This document shows, one piece after another, positions 32,322 to 41,848 of a stretch of 64,000 nucleotides of DNA. The position numbers were made by a program, and so were the translations under genes. Source of the DNA: Vibrio tubiashii ATCC 19109 (GTDB lineage: Bacteria; Pseudomonadota; Gammaproteobacteria; Enterobacterales; Vibrionaceae); contig NZ_CP009355.1 in assembly GCF_000772105.1 (NCBI RefSeq), forward strand, positions 1,240,001-1,304,000, read 5' to 3'. The notes beneath the pieces were generated by a model that searched no databases, was not told the origin of the DNA, and worked only from the letters and a program-made list of their open reading frames with translations. The stretch's first letter is position 1. Each line of letters begins with the position of its first letter.

Positions 32322-34175
32322 ATGGTTAGGACAACGTCAGTACAGAACTCGTTAAGCGTCGAGACGATTAACGATACGCTCAGCCTCGATGGGCAAGATC
32401 TTCTCAACAAAGCTACGTTGGAGCTTCAGCAATACTCGAACTCATTTTGTACATGTATTATTGAGCTTGATCAGTTTACCAACCGTTCAACGCTCCTCGC
32501 CTCTTCTAGCGGCGTAAAACTGCAGCGCGATGATTACCTCGCGCCGCTGACTCACAGCACTTGTACTTTTGTGATTAAGTCTAATCAGGACTACATCGTC
32601 TGCGATTCGGGTGCCAAAACGCTCCACCCTAATGAGCAATATATTTCTGAACATGACATCGAGTCGTATCTGGCAATCCCCCTTAAAACTAGTAATGGTG
32701 AGGTTTTAGGGATCTTGCTGTCCGCCTATACTCACGCTTTAGACCCCAACCTCAGAGAGGAGCTGATATACAACCACAAGCTATTTGCCAATATCGTCAC
32801 CCACAACCTTAAGTCGAAATGGCTAACGGCACGTTCAGAGACACTGGTTGATCAACTCAGTTATGAAGTATCCCATGACAATCTCACTGGGCTACTTAAC
32901 AGAAGTTATCTTTCAGACAAGCTTGAGAGGCTAAGCCAGACGCAAAACATTCCCTTTACGCTAGCCTATTTGGACATTGATAACTTCAAATCTATTAATG
33001 ACTTATATGGAAACTATATTGGCGATCAACTGATAAAGTTTGTTGCCAATACCATCAAGGAAGCAATAAAAGATGAGCAATTCGCCTTTCGAATTGCCGG
33101 GGATGAGTTCGCCTTTATTACCCAAGCTAGTGACCCCTTCAAGGTCTGCTACACCATCATTAAGAACCTAGAAAAAGGCTACCAAGATCCTTCGCACAAA
33201 ATTAAGTTCACAGCGAGCATCGGCTTAGCAAAAAACATCAATCAGAGCCTATCCGCCGACCAAATCATTCTCAATGCCAGTTTAGCGCTGAAGGATTGTA
33301 AACAGTCTCGTCATGTACACGTACAATGTTACGATACCCATTTAAGTGCTCAATACTATCGTAAAGCCCTGATCATTGATGCACTCAGGACAGAACTCGC
33401 TAAAGAGTCGATTAGTGATAGCGAACTTTATGTCGCGGTGCAGCCAATTGTTGAACGTGACAATAATAATTGGGACTACTTCGAAGTACTCGCTCGTTGG
33501 CAAAGCCACGCTCTTGGGACAATTTCGCCGCTGGAGTTTATCGATGCCGCTGAGCAATCTGGGCTTATTGTCGAACTAGGTGAGCACATCGTAGAGCTGG
33601 CCTGTAAGGCGAAGCTAGCACTTGAAAAAGGGCTGGGGCATGGCGTTCGTCTGAGTCTCAATTGCTCAGCCCATGAGCTACACAATTCAAATCGTTACTT
33701 ACAGCATTTACTCGACACCATAAAACACTATGGTTTTAAACCTGATGAGTTCACCATCGAACTGACAGAGACGGTGCTGTTATCTCAGACCGAGGAAGTG
33801 AAAAAGATCCTCAACAAGCTGAGATTCCTCGGTTTTAAAGTCGCGCTTGATGACTTTGGTACTGGGTATTCTAGTCTCAACTATATCCATAGTTACCCAA
33901 TCGACTGCATCAAGATAGACGCGACCTTTATTCGCAATATGCATACCAATGAAACCGCCGAACGAGTGGTATGGCTTATCGTCCAACTTGCCAAACAATT
34001 GAATCTCTCTTTGGTTGCGGAAGGTGTTGAGGATCAAGAGGTGCTTGAAAAGCTCTATGACATGGGGTGCAGTCAGATTCAGGGTTACTACTTCTCAAAG
34101 CCGGATAAACCACAGAACATCATTAATCAAAGCTTTGAGCGTATAACTCAGCAGCAACAAGTATCTAACGGCTAA
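32322..34175 (+). CDS. GAF-GGDEF-EAL cyclic di-GMP enzyme
   Basis: 617 aa, soluble. GAF-type sensor at about 20-165, GGDEF domain at about 180-340, and EAL domain at about 350-605. The cyclase signature is AGDEF instead of GGDEF and there is no RxxD inhibitory site before it. The EAL signature is EVLARW, with the downstream metal and catalytic motifs intact (ELTETVLL, LDDFGTGYSSL, CIKID, VAEGVED). Phosphodiesterase activity is therefore likely and cyclase activity uncertain. Monocistronic. A CRP-like site lies just upstream. Confidence 0.92.
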   Translation: MVRTTSVQNSLSVETINDTLSLDGQDLLNKATLELQQYSNSFCTCIIELDQFTNRSTLLASSSGVKLQRDDYLAPLTHSTCTFVIKSNQDYIVCDSGAKTLHPNEQYISEHDIESYLAIPLKTSNGEVLGILLSAYTHALDPNLREELIYNHKLFANIVTHNLKSKWLTARSETLVDQLSYEVSHDNLTGLLNRSYLSDKLERLSQTQNIPFTLAYLDIDNFKSINDLYGNYIGDQLIKFVANTIKEAIKDEQFAFRIAGDEFAFITQASDPFKVCYTIIKNLEKGYQDPSHKIKFTASIGLAKNINQSLSADQIILNASLALKDCKQSRHVHVQCYDTHLSAQYYRKALIIDALRTELAKESISDSELYVAVQPIVERDNNNWDYFEVLARWQSHALGTISPLEFIDAAEQSGLIVELGEHIVELACKAKLALEKGLGHGVRLSLNCSAHELHNSNRYLQHLLDTIKHYGFKPDEFTIELTETVLLSQTEEVKKILNKLRFLGFKVALDDFGTGYSSLNYIHSYPIDCIKIDATFIRNMHTNETAERVVWLIVQLAKQLNLSLVAEGVEDQEVLEKLYDMGCSQIQGYYFSKPDKPQNIINQSFERITQQQQVSNG

Positions 34176-34203
34176 GTTCTAGATAGGAAAGTTAGGCTGA
34201 CGC

Positions 34204-34689
34204 TTAGAAAGGTACTTCGACCTGCATCATGAAGTCGCCGTCATACTGTTCGTGCCAACGGTAATCGAGTCGCATGCGCGGTGTACCTGCATCCATATCG
34301 CCAAAACCGAGGCTCAGCTGCACACCATGGCTCCGGATCCAGTTTTCGGTGTTCATCTCTTTGAGCTGATCTTCCAACTCATTGGGTACCCAAACTCCAA
34401 CACCAAAGTAGTTGGACGAAGCACTATTTGAAATCAGTGGGTTAGTCTCGTTGCCTAGTAGCCAATCTGACCAGTATGAGGAGTGATCGGTTTTCTCTGC
34501 AAGAGTCAGATCTACAAAAGCTTCATTTGTCACAGTGTCATCAATCTCTAGATCAAAGATTGTTGTACATGTTGGACTTGAGCCTTCAAACATTAACGAA
34601 TGCGCAGACACACCCTCTTGATACAGCTCGCAAGCCGCAGCAAGTGGAGAGAACGATAACATCACACATATCATTCCACGCTTTAACAT
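34204..34689 (-). CDS. Secreted/periplasmic hypothetical protein, 161 aa
   Basis: N-terminal signal peptide (MLKRGMICVMLSFSPLAAAC) cleaved after an AAA stretch. The Cys at 20 could make it a lipoprotein, but the context lacks a normal lipobox Leu. The mature domain is rich in aromatic residues and strands (NYFGVGVWVPNELEDQL, GVQLSLGFGDMDAGTPRMRLDYRWHE). GAGGTG precedes the ATG. It lies downstream of the nadD-like gene on the same strand, 32 bases apart. Function unknown. Confidence 0.75.
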   Translation of the reverse strand: MLKRGMICVMLSFSPLAAACELYQEGVSAHSLMFEGSSPTCTTIFDLEIDDTVTNEAFVDLTLAEKTDHSSYWSDWLLGNETNPLISNSASSNYFGVGVWVPNELEDQLKEMNTENWIRSHGVQLSLGFGDMDAGTPRMRLDYRWHEQYDGDFMMQVEVPF

Positions 34690-34721
34690 TCACACCTCAA
34701 ATATATAGAACGAAGTCCTAT

Positions 34722-35243
34722 TTAATAATACTCCTTTTCGATTAATTTGCGTAATACTTTTACCGTAACAAGATGTGAAACATCTTCGTGCTGTTTGAGG
34801 GCATTACGAATATCGGTGCTTCTCACTTTAACTTTTTCAGGGCAACATAACAGCGACCAGCGATTGACGATCTCTTCCGCTTTATAAAATTTAGCAAAGC
34901 TAAGCAGGTTATCTGGCCCCATAACAAAGGTTAATTCGCTGTCTGGGTATTTAGCCTCCAGAGCTTCAAGTACGGCATAAGTCGTTACACTGCTTTCCGG
35001 AGAATAGAGAGATTCTTCAATCGTAGATCGTTCTACGTTATCCACTTGCAAATCTTCAATAAAAGCGTCAACTAGCTCGCATCGAGCGCTGTATTCCAAC
35101 ATCTGTTTACCCCAAGCGTGAGCAATGCTTGGCAGCAGTAGAACTCGATCAAAATGGGTTAAAGATTCGATCACGCTTTTGTGGCCCAGACTTGGTGGGT
35201 TAAAAGCGCTTCCAAATACAGCAATTTTGCTCTTTTTATTCAT
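34722..35243 (-). CDS. NadD-like nicotinate-nucleotide adenylyltransferase
   Basis: 173 aa, nucleotidylyltransferase fold. The T/HxGH motif is in FGSAFNPPSLGHKSVI, the central FVMGPDNLLSFAKFYKAEEI matches NadD, and the C-terminal RSTDIRNAL is the ISSTxIR equivalent. It is shorter than the usual 210-aa NadD. It should join ATP to nicotinate or nicotinamide mononucleotide. It is divergent from nadE, the next step of NAD synthesis, which supports the role. Probably a second NadD-type enzyme beside a main-chromosome copy, so no symbol is given. Confidence 0.8.
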   Translation of the reverse strand: MNKKSKIAVFGSAFNPPSLGHKSVIESLTHFDRVLLLPSIAHAWGKQMLEYSARCELVDAFIEDLQVDNVERSTIEESLYSPESSVTTYAVLEALEAKYPDSELTFVMGPDNLLSFAKFYKAEEIVNRWSLLCCPEKVKVRSTDIRNALKQHEDVSHLVTVKVLRKLIEKEYY

Positions 35244-35351
35244 TTACTCTTTATTGAAAACCGTGATCACAGTTTTCTAATTCCTTGATTGCGGTATGAT
35301 ATAGGCACGTGACTTTAACACGTTCACTTCAGCATAAATATGCCTTGCTGA

Positions 35352-35372
35352 GGTAGACCTGTTAAGGCTACC
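35352..35372 (+). promoter_or_regulatory. Hairpin in the nadE leader
   Basis: GGTAG-A-CCT, a GTTA loop, and AGG-CTACC form an eight-base-pair stem with one bulged A, 50 bases before the nadE start. A leader structure or operator is possible. No named NAD regulator site is recognised. Confidence 0.4.
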
Positions 35373-35421
35373 AACTTTACTACCCAATTTTAAACTACAT
35401 TGCTTGCAGGAAGGAAACATA

Positions 35422-36249
35422 ATGGAACAGTTGATTCGCGATGAAATGCGCGTTCTGCCGTCGATCGATCCTCATTTTGAGATAACACGTCGTGTCGACT
35501 TTATTAAGCGAAAACTTCAAGAAGCAGGATGCAAATCTCTGGTTCTCGGTATCAGTGGTGGTGTTGATTCAACGACCTGTGGTCGATTAGCGCAGCTAGC
35601 CGTTGATCAATTAAATGAAGAGTCTAATGGCGGCTACCAATTTATCGCAGTTCGACTGCCTTATGGCGAGCAGAAAGACGAAGATGAAGCGCAGCTTGCC
35701 CTTCAGTTTATTCAGCCGTCTCATTCGATTTCAGTAAATATTAAAGCAGGTGTCGATGGCCTTCACACGGCAAGCCATACAGCACTTGAAGGGACTGGCT
35801 TACTGCCTGAAGATAAAGCCAAAGTTGATTTTGTAAAAGGGAATGTTAAAGCCCGTGCGCGAATGGTCGCTCAATACGAAATCGCGGGGTATGTCGGTGG
35901 TTTAGTGATTGGTACTGACCATTCTGCCGAAAACATCACTGGCTTCTACACCAAATTTGGCGACGGTGCCTGTGACCTTGCCCCTCTATTTGGTCTAAGC
36001 AAACGCCAAGTGCGTGAAGTAGCTGCGACTCTAGGTGCGCCAGAGTTGTTGGTTAAGAAGGTTCCTACTGCGGATTTAGAAGAGTTAGACCCACAAAAAG
36101 CGGACGAAGACGCGCTTAACCTTACTTATGAACAGATTGATGATTTCCTAGAAGGCAAGCCGGTATCTGCTGAAGTGACCGAGCGCTTGGTTCACATCTA
36201 CAAAGTGACGCAGCACAAGCGTCAACCAATCCCGACCATTTACGACTAA
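35422..36249 (+). CDS. nadE: NH3-dependent NAD(+) synthetase
   Basis: 275 aa, the exact length of E. coli NadE. The PP-loop is GISGGVDS at 43-50, and [36 protein letters not shown] is the NaAD-binding region. It amidates nicotinic acid adenine dinucleotide to NAD with ammonia and ATP. AAGGAA nine bases before 35422 decides the start over an in-frame codon 18 bases upstream. Divergent from the nadD-like gene. A perfect terminator follows. Cytoplasmic. Confidence 0.96.
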   Translation: MEQLIRDEMRVLPSIDPHFEITRRVDFIKRKLQEAGCKSLVLGISGGVDSTTCGRLAQLAVDQLNEESNGGYQFIAVRLPYGEQKDEDEAQLALQFIQPSHSISVNIKAGVDGLHTASHTALEGTGLLPEDKAKVDFVKGNVKARARMVAQYEIAGYVGGLVIGTDHSAENITGFYTKFGDGACDLAPLFGLSKRQVREVAATLGAPELLVKKVPTADLEELDPQKADEDALNLTYEQIDDFLEGKPVSAEVTERLVHIYKVTQHKRQPIPTIYD

Positions 36250-36258
36250 AGTAAAAAC

Positions 36259-36288
36259 AAAATAGCCTCTCGATTGAGAGGCTATTTT
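36259..36288 (+). terminator. Bidirectional terminator after nadE
   Basis: A 13-base-pair perfect stem (AAAATAGCCTCTC and complement) with a GATT loop, usable from both sides. Confidence 0.94.
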
Positions 36289-36300
36289 CTATTCTTTTGC

Positions 36301-37413
36301 CTAAGGGCGATTCTTGACCGGATTGGCGTAACTGGCCACTAAAAATGGCTGCGCGCCTTGCGGTAATAAATTGAGTTTGTCAGCCAATGTCGCTTTCACA
36401 TCTTCGCCGACGTCTTCGTTGCCTGCCGCAAGCTGATTAATTGGAAACAGCTTGTAGTTAGCATGTACTTGACGATCAATTTCTTCTGCTAGTGCTTCTG
36501 GCGTTTCGAAGTCTTGCTCTATCACATCACCAAATGCTACATGCACATGACCTTTATCGCCCACGATGCCTTGAATAATACTTTCAATATCTTCGAACTC
36601 GCCTTTCTCGTAGCTTCCTACCGAATCTTTAGCGTGCAGTTCAATCGCTTTAGCAATATCACAAGGGTCATTCTCATAAGAGATAGCAACAGGCACAATC
36701 TTCAAAGATTTAATGTACTCAGGGAATGAAAGCTTTTGTTTGCGCCCTTCCACATGAAACATTTTTAGGATCGCCGGATCAGTAAAGTCGTTGCCATCTT
36801 TCGCGCGACCTTCTTTTTGTGCAATCCAAATTGAATGACCAGTTTCTAGCGAGTGCTTGATGTAGCCAGACAATGTCCCTAGTGCCTTCATCATTTCACG
36901 AGGGCCTTTTGCCGAGCGCTTAACAATAAAGCTTTTGTTGAGCTTCATTAGCTCAGTCGCACAAGGCTTTTTCAGTAGGTTATCACCAATCGCAATGCGC
37001 ACGGTTTTATGACCACTTTGGAACAGACCATAGTTAACAAGTGCAGGATCCATTGCGATATCACGGTGATTAGAAACAAAAAGATACGCCTGCTCAGGAG
37101 CTAGATTTTCTAGCCCGCTGTACGTAACACCTTTGGTGGTTGTTTTAAGCGTTTGATCAAGATACTTCTTTACTTCTAATTGAATCGTCTCAACTGAGTT
37201 CAGTTTTGACCACTTCATCTTAAGGTAGATCTTAACCATTGGAGACATTAAGGTCTTAAACCAGCCTGCATGGTTAGAAAAGCGGTGCTGTAAAATCGCA
37301 CTGATGAATTCTTCATCGTTAACTAAGCGGTCAATTGCCGCTGGAATTTCGTCATCGTTATAAGGACGAATTTCAATAAATGGGTCTGTGTTTGTCGTCA
37401 TTATTTTATACAT
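36301..37413 (-). CDS. PlsC-domain acyltransferase, 370 aa
   Basis: Membrane-associated 1-acylglycerol-3-phosphate acyltransferase-like protein. The catalytic histidine segment is VSNHRDIAMDPALVN, so His and Asp are five residues apart instead of the HX4D of classic PlsC. FIVKRSAKGPREMM and WIAQKEGRAKDGND are the substrate-phosphate blocks. It is longer than PlsC (about 245 aa), with N- and C-terminal additions. No ribosome site is clear; ATG 37413 or 37401 are equally possible. Convergent with nadE. The acyl acceptor is unknown. Confidence 0.85.
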   Translation of the reverse strand: MYKIMTTNTDPFIEIRPYNDDEIPAAIDRLVNDEEFISAILQHRFSNHAGWFKTLMSPMVKIYLKMKWSKLNSVETIQLEVKKYLDQTLKTTTKGVTYSGLENLAPEQAYLFVSNHRDIAMDPALVNYGLFQSGHKTVRIAIGDNLLKKPCATELMKLNKSFIVKRSAKGPREMMKALGTLSGYIKHSLETGHSIWIAQKEGRAKDGNDFTDPAILKMFHVEGRKQKLSFPEYIKSLKIVPVAISYENDPCDIAKAIELHAKDSVGSYEKGEFEDIESIIQGIVGDKGHVHVAFGDVIEQDFETPEALAEEIDRQVHANYKLFPINQLAAGNEDVGEDVKATLADKLNLLPQGAQPFLVASYANPVKNRP

Positions 37414-37589
37414 TAGGTAAAAAGCGGGACTATTCTACGCATAGAAACCGTTCTTGGCAGCTATAGTTCTCTCAGATTCGTTAAGGTCAGACCAGACTAA
37501 TTATTCGAATTTGCGCCATGACTTGCACAAAGTTGGCTTTTTTTCCAAGAAACGTTAATCTTAGCGCCCCGAAATTAGAGATTGCCCCC

Positions 37590-38201
37590 ATGCACCACGC
37601 TATATCTTTTCAATCTGAACTGAACGACTTTCTGATTTGTACGCCACGTAAGAAGTCGTTAAAGCATCAACTTATCAGCGTTAAGCAAGGATTGGTGTTA
37701 ATCAAACTTGGAAAGTTGGAGTATGCCGTGGAAGCAGGTCAGTCGTTCTGGCTCCCGTTTGACACACTTACCTCGCTCACTTACACGCCCAATACCATCG
37801 TTAATTCTGTCAGTGTTTCTTCTCGCGTTGTAGCACCGTTTCCTAAACAGGGTGGCTATATCCAAGCAGAGGAACTTCTATCAGCACTGTTGAACCGTTT
37901 AGAGCTCCACAATGGTCACCGCGAACGTCAAGTAGATCTGCTTAAGGTTGTACAAATCGAACTCACGACGCTAAAGCCTGAGCTAAAAGAGACTCGATAC
38001 ACAAAGCAGATTAATCAGTGGCGAGCCGATAAAGAGTCCGCGCTTTCCAATGAGCTCAAGTTAGTATTGCGAGTCCGCGAAGCCAACAAGCAGATGCAAT
38101 CCGGTAAGAAACGCCCAATGGTTGTTGAATCTTTGTTTGAAGGCAATGATGCTTTACTGGCAAGTCTTGAACAAGCAATCCTAGGTCGTGAATTAACATA
38201 A
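37590..38201 (+). CDS. Cupin-like sensor protein (AraC N-domain without HTH)
   Basis: 203 aa from the chosen ATG. Residues 1-80 read as an AraC-type cupin arm (FLICTPRKKSLKHQLISVKQGLVLIKLGKLEYAVEAGQSFWLPFDTLTSLTY). The rest is helical and basic (KETRYTKQINQWRADKESAL...) with no recognisable pair of AraC HTH motifs. It could be a regulator that lost DNA binding or a different family. An in-frame ATG at 37518 would add 24 residues; neither start has a good ribosome site. Function unknown. Confidence 0.65.
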   Translation: MHHAISFQSELNDFLICTPRKKSLKHQLISVKQGLVLIKLGKLEYAVEAGQSFWLPFDTLTSLTYTPNTIVNSVSVSSRVVAPFPKQGGYIQAEELLSALLNRLELHNGHRERQVDLLKVVQIELTTLKPELKETRYTKQINQWRADKESALSNELKLVLRVREANKQMQSGKKRPMVVESLFEGNDALLASLEQAILGRELT

Positions 38202-38286
38202 AAGTTCTAGAATTTACTGGCTGAATACCCATTTCATAACTATAAATCTATAAGTAACTGCTTTATTTATAGAAGAGGATTGTGAA

Positions 38287-40155
38287 ATGAAATTCAGCCA
38301 TAAGATTGTGGCCGCTTCGTCTGTCTTGCTTTTAGCGACTGTCACCCTTCTAACCTTGCAACAATATCACACCGTTAAAAACGAAATTAAGACGCAAGTA
38401 ACCTCAAGCGTTACAGAAATCGTAGACGGCGTTCGAAACACTACCGCCGCAGAAATCAATGGACGTAAAGCCATCGCTGAGTACGCCACCAGCATGCTAG
38501 AAGTTGACCTATCTCCCGACGCTGTCACTTCTGTCATTACCCGCCCTATCGTTAAAGACACTTTTTTATTGGCAGGTCTTGGCTTTGAGAGTGATGGTTC
38601 AAACATCAACAATGACCCTTCTTGGAATCCCGGGCCTACTTGGGACCCAAGGGTTCGACCTTGGTACATTGACGCTAAAAACTCAGGAAAGCTTGTTATT
38701 ACCGCCCCTTACGCCGACTCAGCCACAGGCGAGATATTGGTTTCAATCGCCACACCAGTTCGAGAAAACGGACAGTTTATTGGTGCGATTTTTTATGATG
38801 TAAGTCTTGCTGCACTGGCTGAAGTCGTGAACAAGGTGCAATTGTTCAATGCGGGCTATGTGTTTATTGTCGCCGGAGATGGCACAACCATTGCCCACCC
38901 AACGACTGAGTTAAACGGCAAGCCTATGTCAGACTTCTTGGGCAATGCCCCCATTCAAGATGATCCGCAGCAAGCAATGATTGATGGCAAGGCTTACACG
39001 CTCGACTTTTCAAAAGTGCCAGGTGAAGATTGGTACATTGGCGTTGTTCTCGATGAAGAAGTGGCGTATCAATCTTTAGCAGACCTTCGCAACAGCTCGA
39101 TTATCTACACCATCATAGCCTTGGTTATCAGTATTGTGATTCTGCTTGTACTGATTAAGACCTTGATGCGCCCACTAGATACCTTGGGTGATGCCATTCA
39201 GGATGTCGCGACAGGTCAAGGTGATTTAACCAAACGACTCGATACCAACACCGATCAAGAATTCTCGACTCTGGCTTCAGGGTTTAATGAGTTCACAGGA
39301 ACCTTACAGCAACTGATCACGCAATCGAAAGCGATTGGGGAAGAGATATTACGTGGTTCAGAAATGACCTCAATGGGGCTGCAAGAGTCCGCTTCCGCAA
39401 TGCAAGACCAATTGCACGAATTAGAGCAGCTCGCTACCGCCATGCATGAAATGGCTACCACCTCTGGGGATGTCGCCAATAATGCTCAAGGTGCCGCAGC
39501 AGCCGCTCGTGAAGCCGATGAGGCCACCAGTACAGGTACAGCGGTTGTGAGTGAAACCACTCACGCTATCGACAACTTATCACAAAAAATCGACGAAGCC
39601 GTTGAAGAGGTGAAGGTCTTAGAATCAGCGACCGATAATATTGAAACCATCTTGAAGGTAATCAATGATATCGCCGATCAAACCAACCTGCTCGCCCTTA
39701 ACGCCGCGATTGAGGCAGCCCGTGCAGGTGAATCTGGTCGAGGGTTCGCTGTGGTTGCTGATGAGGTTCGAACCTTGGCGCAACGTACACAGGAATCTAC
39801 CACTGAGATTCGCAACATGATTGAACAGCTTCAAGCTGGCGCAAGTTCAGTTTCAAATGCGATGAATATGAGCAAGAGCACTGCTACTAACGCAGTTGAG
39901 CGAGCTCAAGAGGCGAATGTCGCTTTGGAACGCATCCGTGATGCAATTCAACAGATCAGTGATATGAATATCCAAATCGCTTCTGCTGCAGAAGAGCAAA
40001 GCTTGGTTGCCGAGGAAATTAACGGTAATACAGTGAAGATCAAAGACCTTTCAACTCAAGTAGCCGATGCTGCTGAGAATGCCAATATTGCTATGCAAGC
40101 ACAAACAGAAAACATTCGAGAGCAAGACTCTATCTTGAATAAATTTACCGTTTAG
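38287..40155 (+). CDS. Methyl-accepting chemotaxis protein with dCache sensor
   Basis: 622 aa. TM1 at about 7-25, a periplasmic dCache-type domain at 30-265 with [34 protein letters not shown]2 at about 278-300, HAMP, then the cytoplasmic hairpin with the conserved tip [32 protein letters not shown]. The WxxDPRxRPWY pattern is typical of amine/amino-acid-binding Cache domains in vibrios. No C-terminal CheR pentapeptide. AGAGGATTGTGAA precedes the ATG. Ligand not determined. Confidence 0.94.
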   Translation: MKFSHKIVAASSVLLLATVTLLTLQQYHTVKNEIKTQVTSSVTEIVDGVRNTTAAEINGRKAIAEYATSMLEVDLSPDAVTSVITRPIVKDTFLLAGLGFESDGSNINNDPSWNPGPTWDPRVRPWYIDAKNSGKLVITAPYADSATGEILVSIATPVRENGQFIGAIFYDVSLAALAEVVNKVQLFNAGYVFIVAGDGTTIAHPTTELNGKPMSDFLGNAPIQDDPQQAMIDGKAYTLDFSKVPGEDWYIGVVLDEEVAYQSLADLRNSSIIYTIIALVISIVILLVLIKTLMRPLDTLGDAIQDVATGQGDLTKRLDTNTDQEFSTLASGFNEFTGTLQQLITQSKAIGEEILRGSEMTSMGLQESASAMQDQLHELEQLATAMHEMATTSGDVANNAQGAAAAAREADEATSTGTAVVSETTHAIDNLSQKIDEAVEEVKVLESATDNIETILKVINDIADQTNLLALNAAIEAARAGESGRGFAVVADEVRTLAQRTQESTTEIRNMIEQLQAGASSVSNAMNMSKSTATNAVERAQEANVALERIRDAIQQISDMNIQIASAAEEQSLVAEEINGNTVKIKDLSTQVADAAENANIAMQAQTENIREQDSILNKFTV

Positions 40156-40171
40156 ACCAAAGCAATAACCA

Positions 40172-40200
40172 AAAGGCGCACTCAATTTAAGTGCGCCTTT
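40172..40200 (+). terminator. Terminator after the first chemoreceptor
   Basis: An 11-base-pair stem AAAGGCGCACT and complement with a seven-base loop. A/T flanks make it usable in both directions. Confidence 0.88.
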
Positions 40201-40226
40201 ATTGGCTCTGCTGATCTGTTCTAGAG

Positions 40227-41579
40227 CTAAATGACCACTAGCATCATTGCTGTGTTTGGCTCTACCACCGCGGTACACTGCCCGTTTTGTGGCGCAAAAC
40301 TATCAAGTGACAACAAATCCATCCAATCTGAGTTCGCTTTAAACTCTATGGTTTGTGAGCGTTTAGATTTGTTAATAATCACCAAACCTTCTTTGCCGCG
40401 GCTAAAGACCAATAGATCGTCTGAAGCCTCAATAATCTTCATTTGAGAGCCATGCATGCGATTGTGAAAATCGATAGCTGCAATCATTTTTTCATCTTTC
40501 CAAGCATCAACCCATCGTGGCTGCTTGTCTGAATTAACGATTCCGCTAGTATCGAGATCAGTGTATATCAGTGGTACTCCGCCATCTCTCCCGAGCAAGT
40601 AACAATACCCCAGCCACTCTTGGTTTTCACTCATGACCAAATTTGCGAAAACATCGTTGTTAGGAATATCGTGGGTGATGGCAAACGTAATTGCCCGCGA
40701 TTCAGACAACGCTTGCCCGAAGCAATATGGGTCGACCAAGCTTTTTAAGCTACCATCGATTTGCAGCGCATCATGCATTGTCTGAAATAACGGGAAGTCA
40801 TAGGCACCCAATCGCGTTTCAGCAAGGTAAGGCTGTAAGAACAACTCATACTCTGGTTGGGTAGCGCCACCGCTGGTAATAATTTCACCGAAGATATGAA
40901 TATCTTGGCAAATATCTTCCGTCCAAACCTGTTTTAAATGCTCTAAAGTCATGTGTTTAGCGGCATCAATGCGAAACCCTTTGACTCCCATACCTTTAAG
41001 CGCTTTAAGATAAGCTTGCTGCTGCTCGATGACGTGTGAGCAAACCCTTAATGTTGGTAAGCCTGGATCAGTAGGACCACCAGTGATACGACCATTTTGC
41101 ACTTGCCAGCGATCTTCCCAGTCTTCAATTCCAAACGCTTCGACGAAGTCGTCATGATCGAAAATGGGCTCACTTAAATCTCCAAACAAACGTTGGTTCT
41201 GATAATAATCAGCAGATTGTTGGTAATCGAGCATATCGGACGCATTCGGGTATTTAAGATCTGTCCTTATCGACGATTCATTTGCCATATGGTTGAACAC
41301 CACATCGGCATACACACCCACACCATAAGACGATAGAGTCTCAAGCATGCTTTTAAATGTTTCAGTATTACCAAGTTGATTATCGATCACTCGATAATCT
41401 TGAGGTTGATAGCGTTGCCACCACTTGGTACCTGTTTCCCTTTTTAATGATTTCATTGGTGGTGAAACGAGTACGTACTTGTAGCCCGCTTGATGGATCT
41501 GGCGCGCTCTTTGTTCAACCATTTCATATGGCCAGTCAAACGCGTGTAAGATCACATCAGTTGCGTGAGAGCAGTTCAT
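40227..41579 (-). CDS. Cytoplasmic alpha-amylase family protein (GH13)
   Basis: 450 aa. Conserved GH13 regions: I ADVVFNH, II GFRIDAAKH (nucleophile Asp), III FGEI (acid/base Glu), and IV ITHDIPNND. The residues after region II (DAAKH) fit an alpha-1,4-glucan hydrolase. There is no signal peptide, so it should act on internal glucans or imported maltodextrin. AAGGAA seven bases before 41579 fixes this start; the ATG at 41603 is not needed. Monocistronic. Confidence 0.9.
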   Translation of the reverse strand: MNCSHATDVILHAFDWPYEMVEQRARQIHQAGYKYVLVSPPMKSLKRETGTKWWQRYQPQDYRVIDNQLGNTETFKSMLETLSSYGVGVYADVVFNHMANESSIRTDLKYPNASDMLDYQQSADYYQNQRLFGDLSEPIFDHDDFVEAFGIEDWEDRWQVQNGRITGGPTDPGLPTLRVCSHVIEQQQAYLKALKGMGVKGFRIDAAKHMTLEHLKQVWTEDICQDIHIFGEIITSGGATQPEYELFLQPYLAETRLGAYDFPLFQTMHDALQIDGSLKSLVDPYCFGQALSESRAITFAITHDIPNNDVFANLVMSENQEWLGYCYLLGRDGGVPLIYTDLDTSGIVNSDKQPRWVDAWKDEKMIAAIDFHNRMHGSQMKIIEASDDLLVFSRGKEGLVIINKSKRSQTIEFKANSDWMDLLSLDSFAPQNGQCTAVVEPNTAMMLVVI

Positions 41580-41848
41580 CACGATTTCCTTTACAAGATT
41601 CATAACACGATAACGATACCCAAATACCCTTCATTTCTACTTTTCAGTTCTTATCGCAAAGCTACTTGAGTATCTATAGTGAACACTGATTACCATCCTA
41701 ACAAAGCATTCGCGCTAAGCTCTTCCCCCTTAATCCATTTTTTTGCGTAGTAGCTTTTAGGCGTAGATTATCCAAATAGTGAGGTATTTAGTAAAATCTC
41801 ATTGCGGACAGCGCTATACTTTCATCTGAGTTGCACAAGGATTGATGT

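Noticed and set aside
38240..38272. CTATAAAT/ATTTATAG inverted repeat before the first chemoreceptor
   Set aside because: A/T-only stem with a long loop; likely chance in AT-rich leader DNA. No FliA motif found there.
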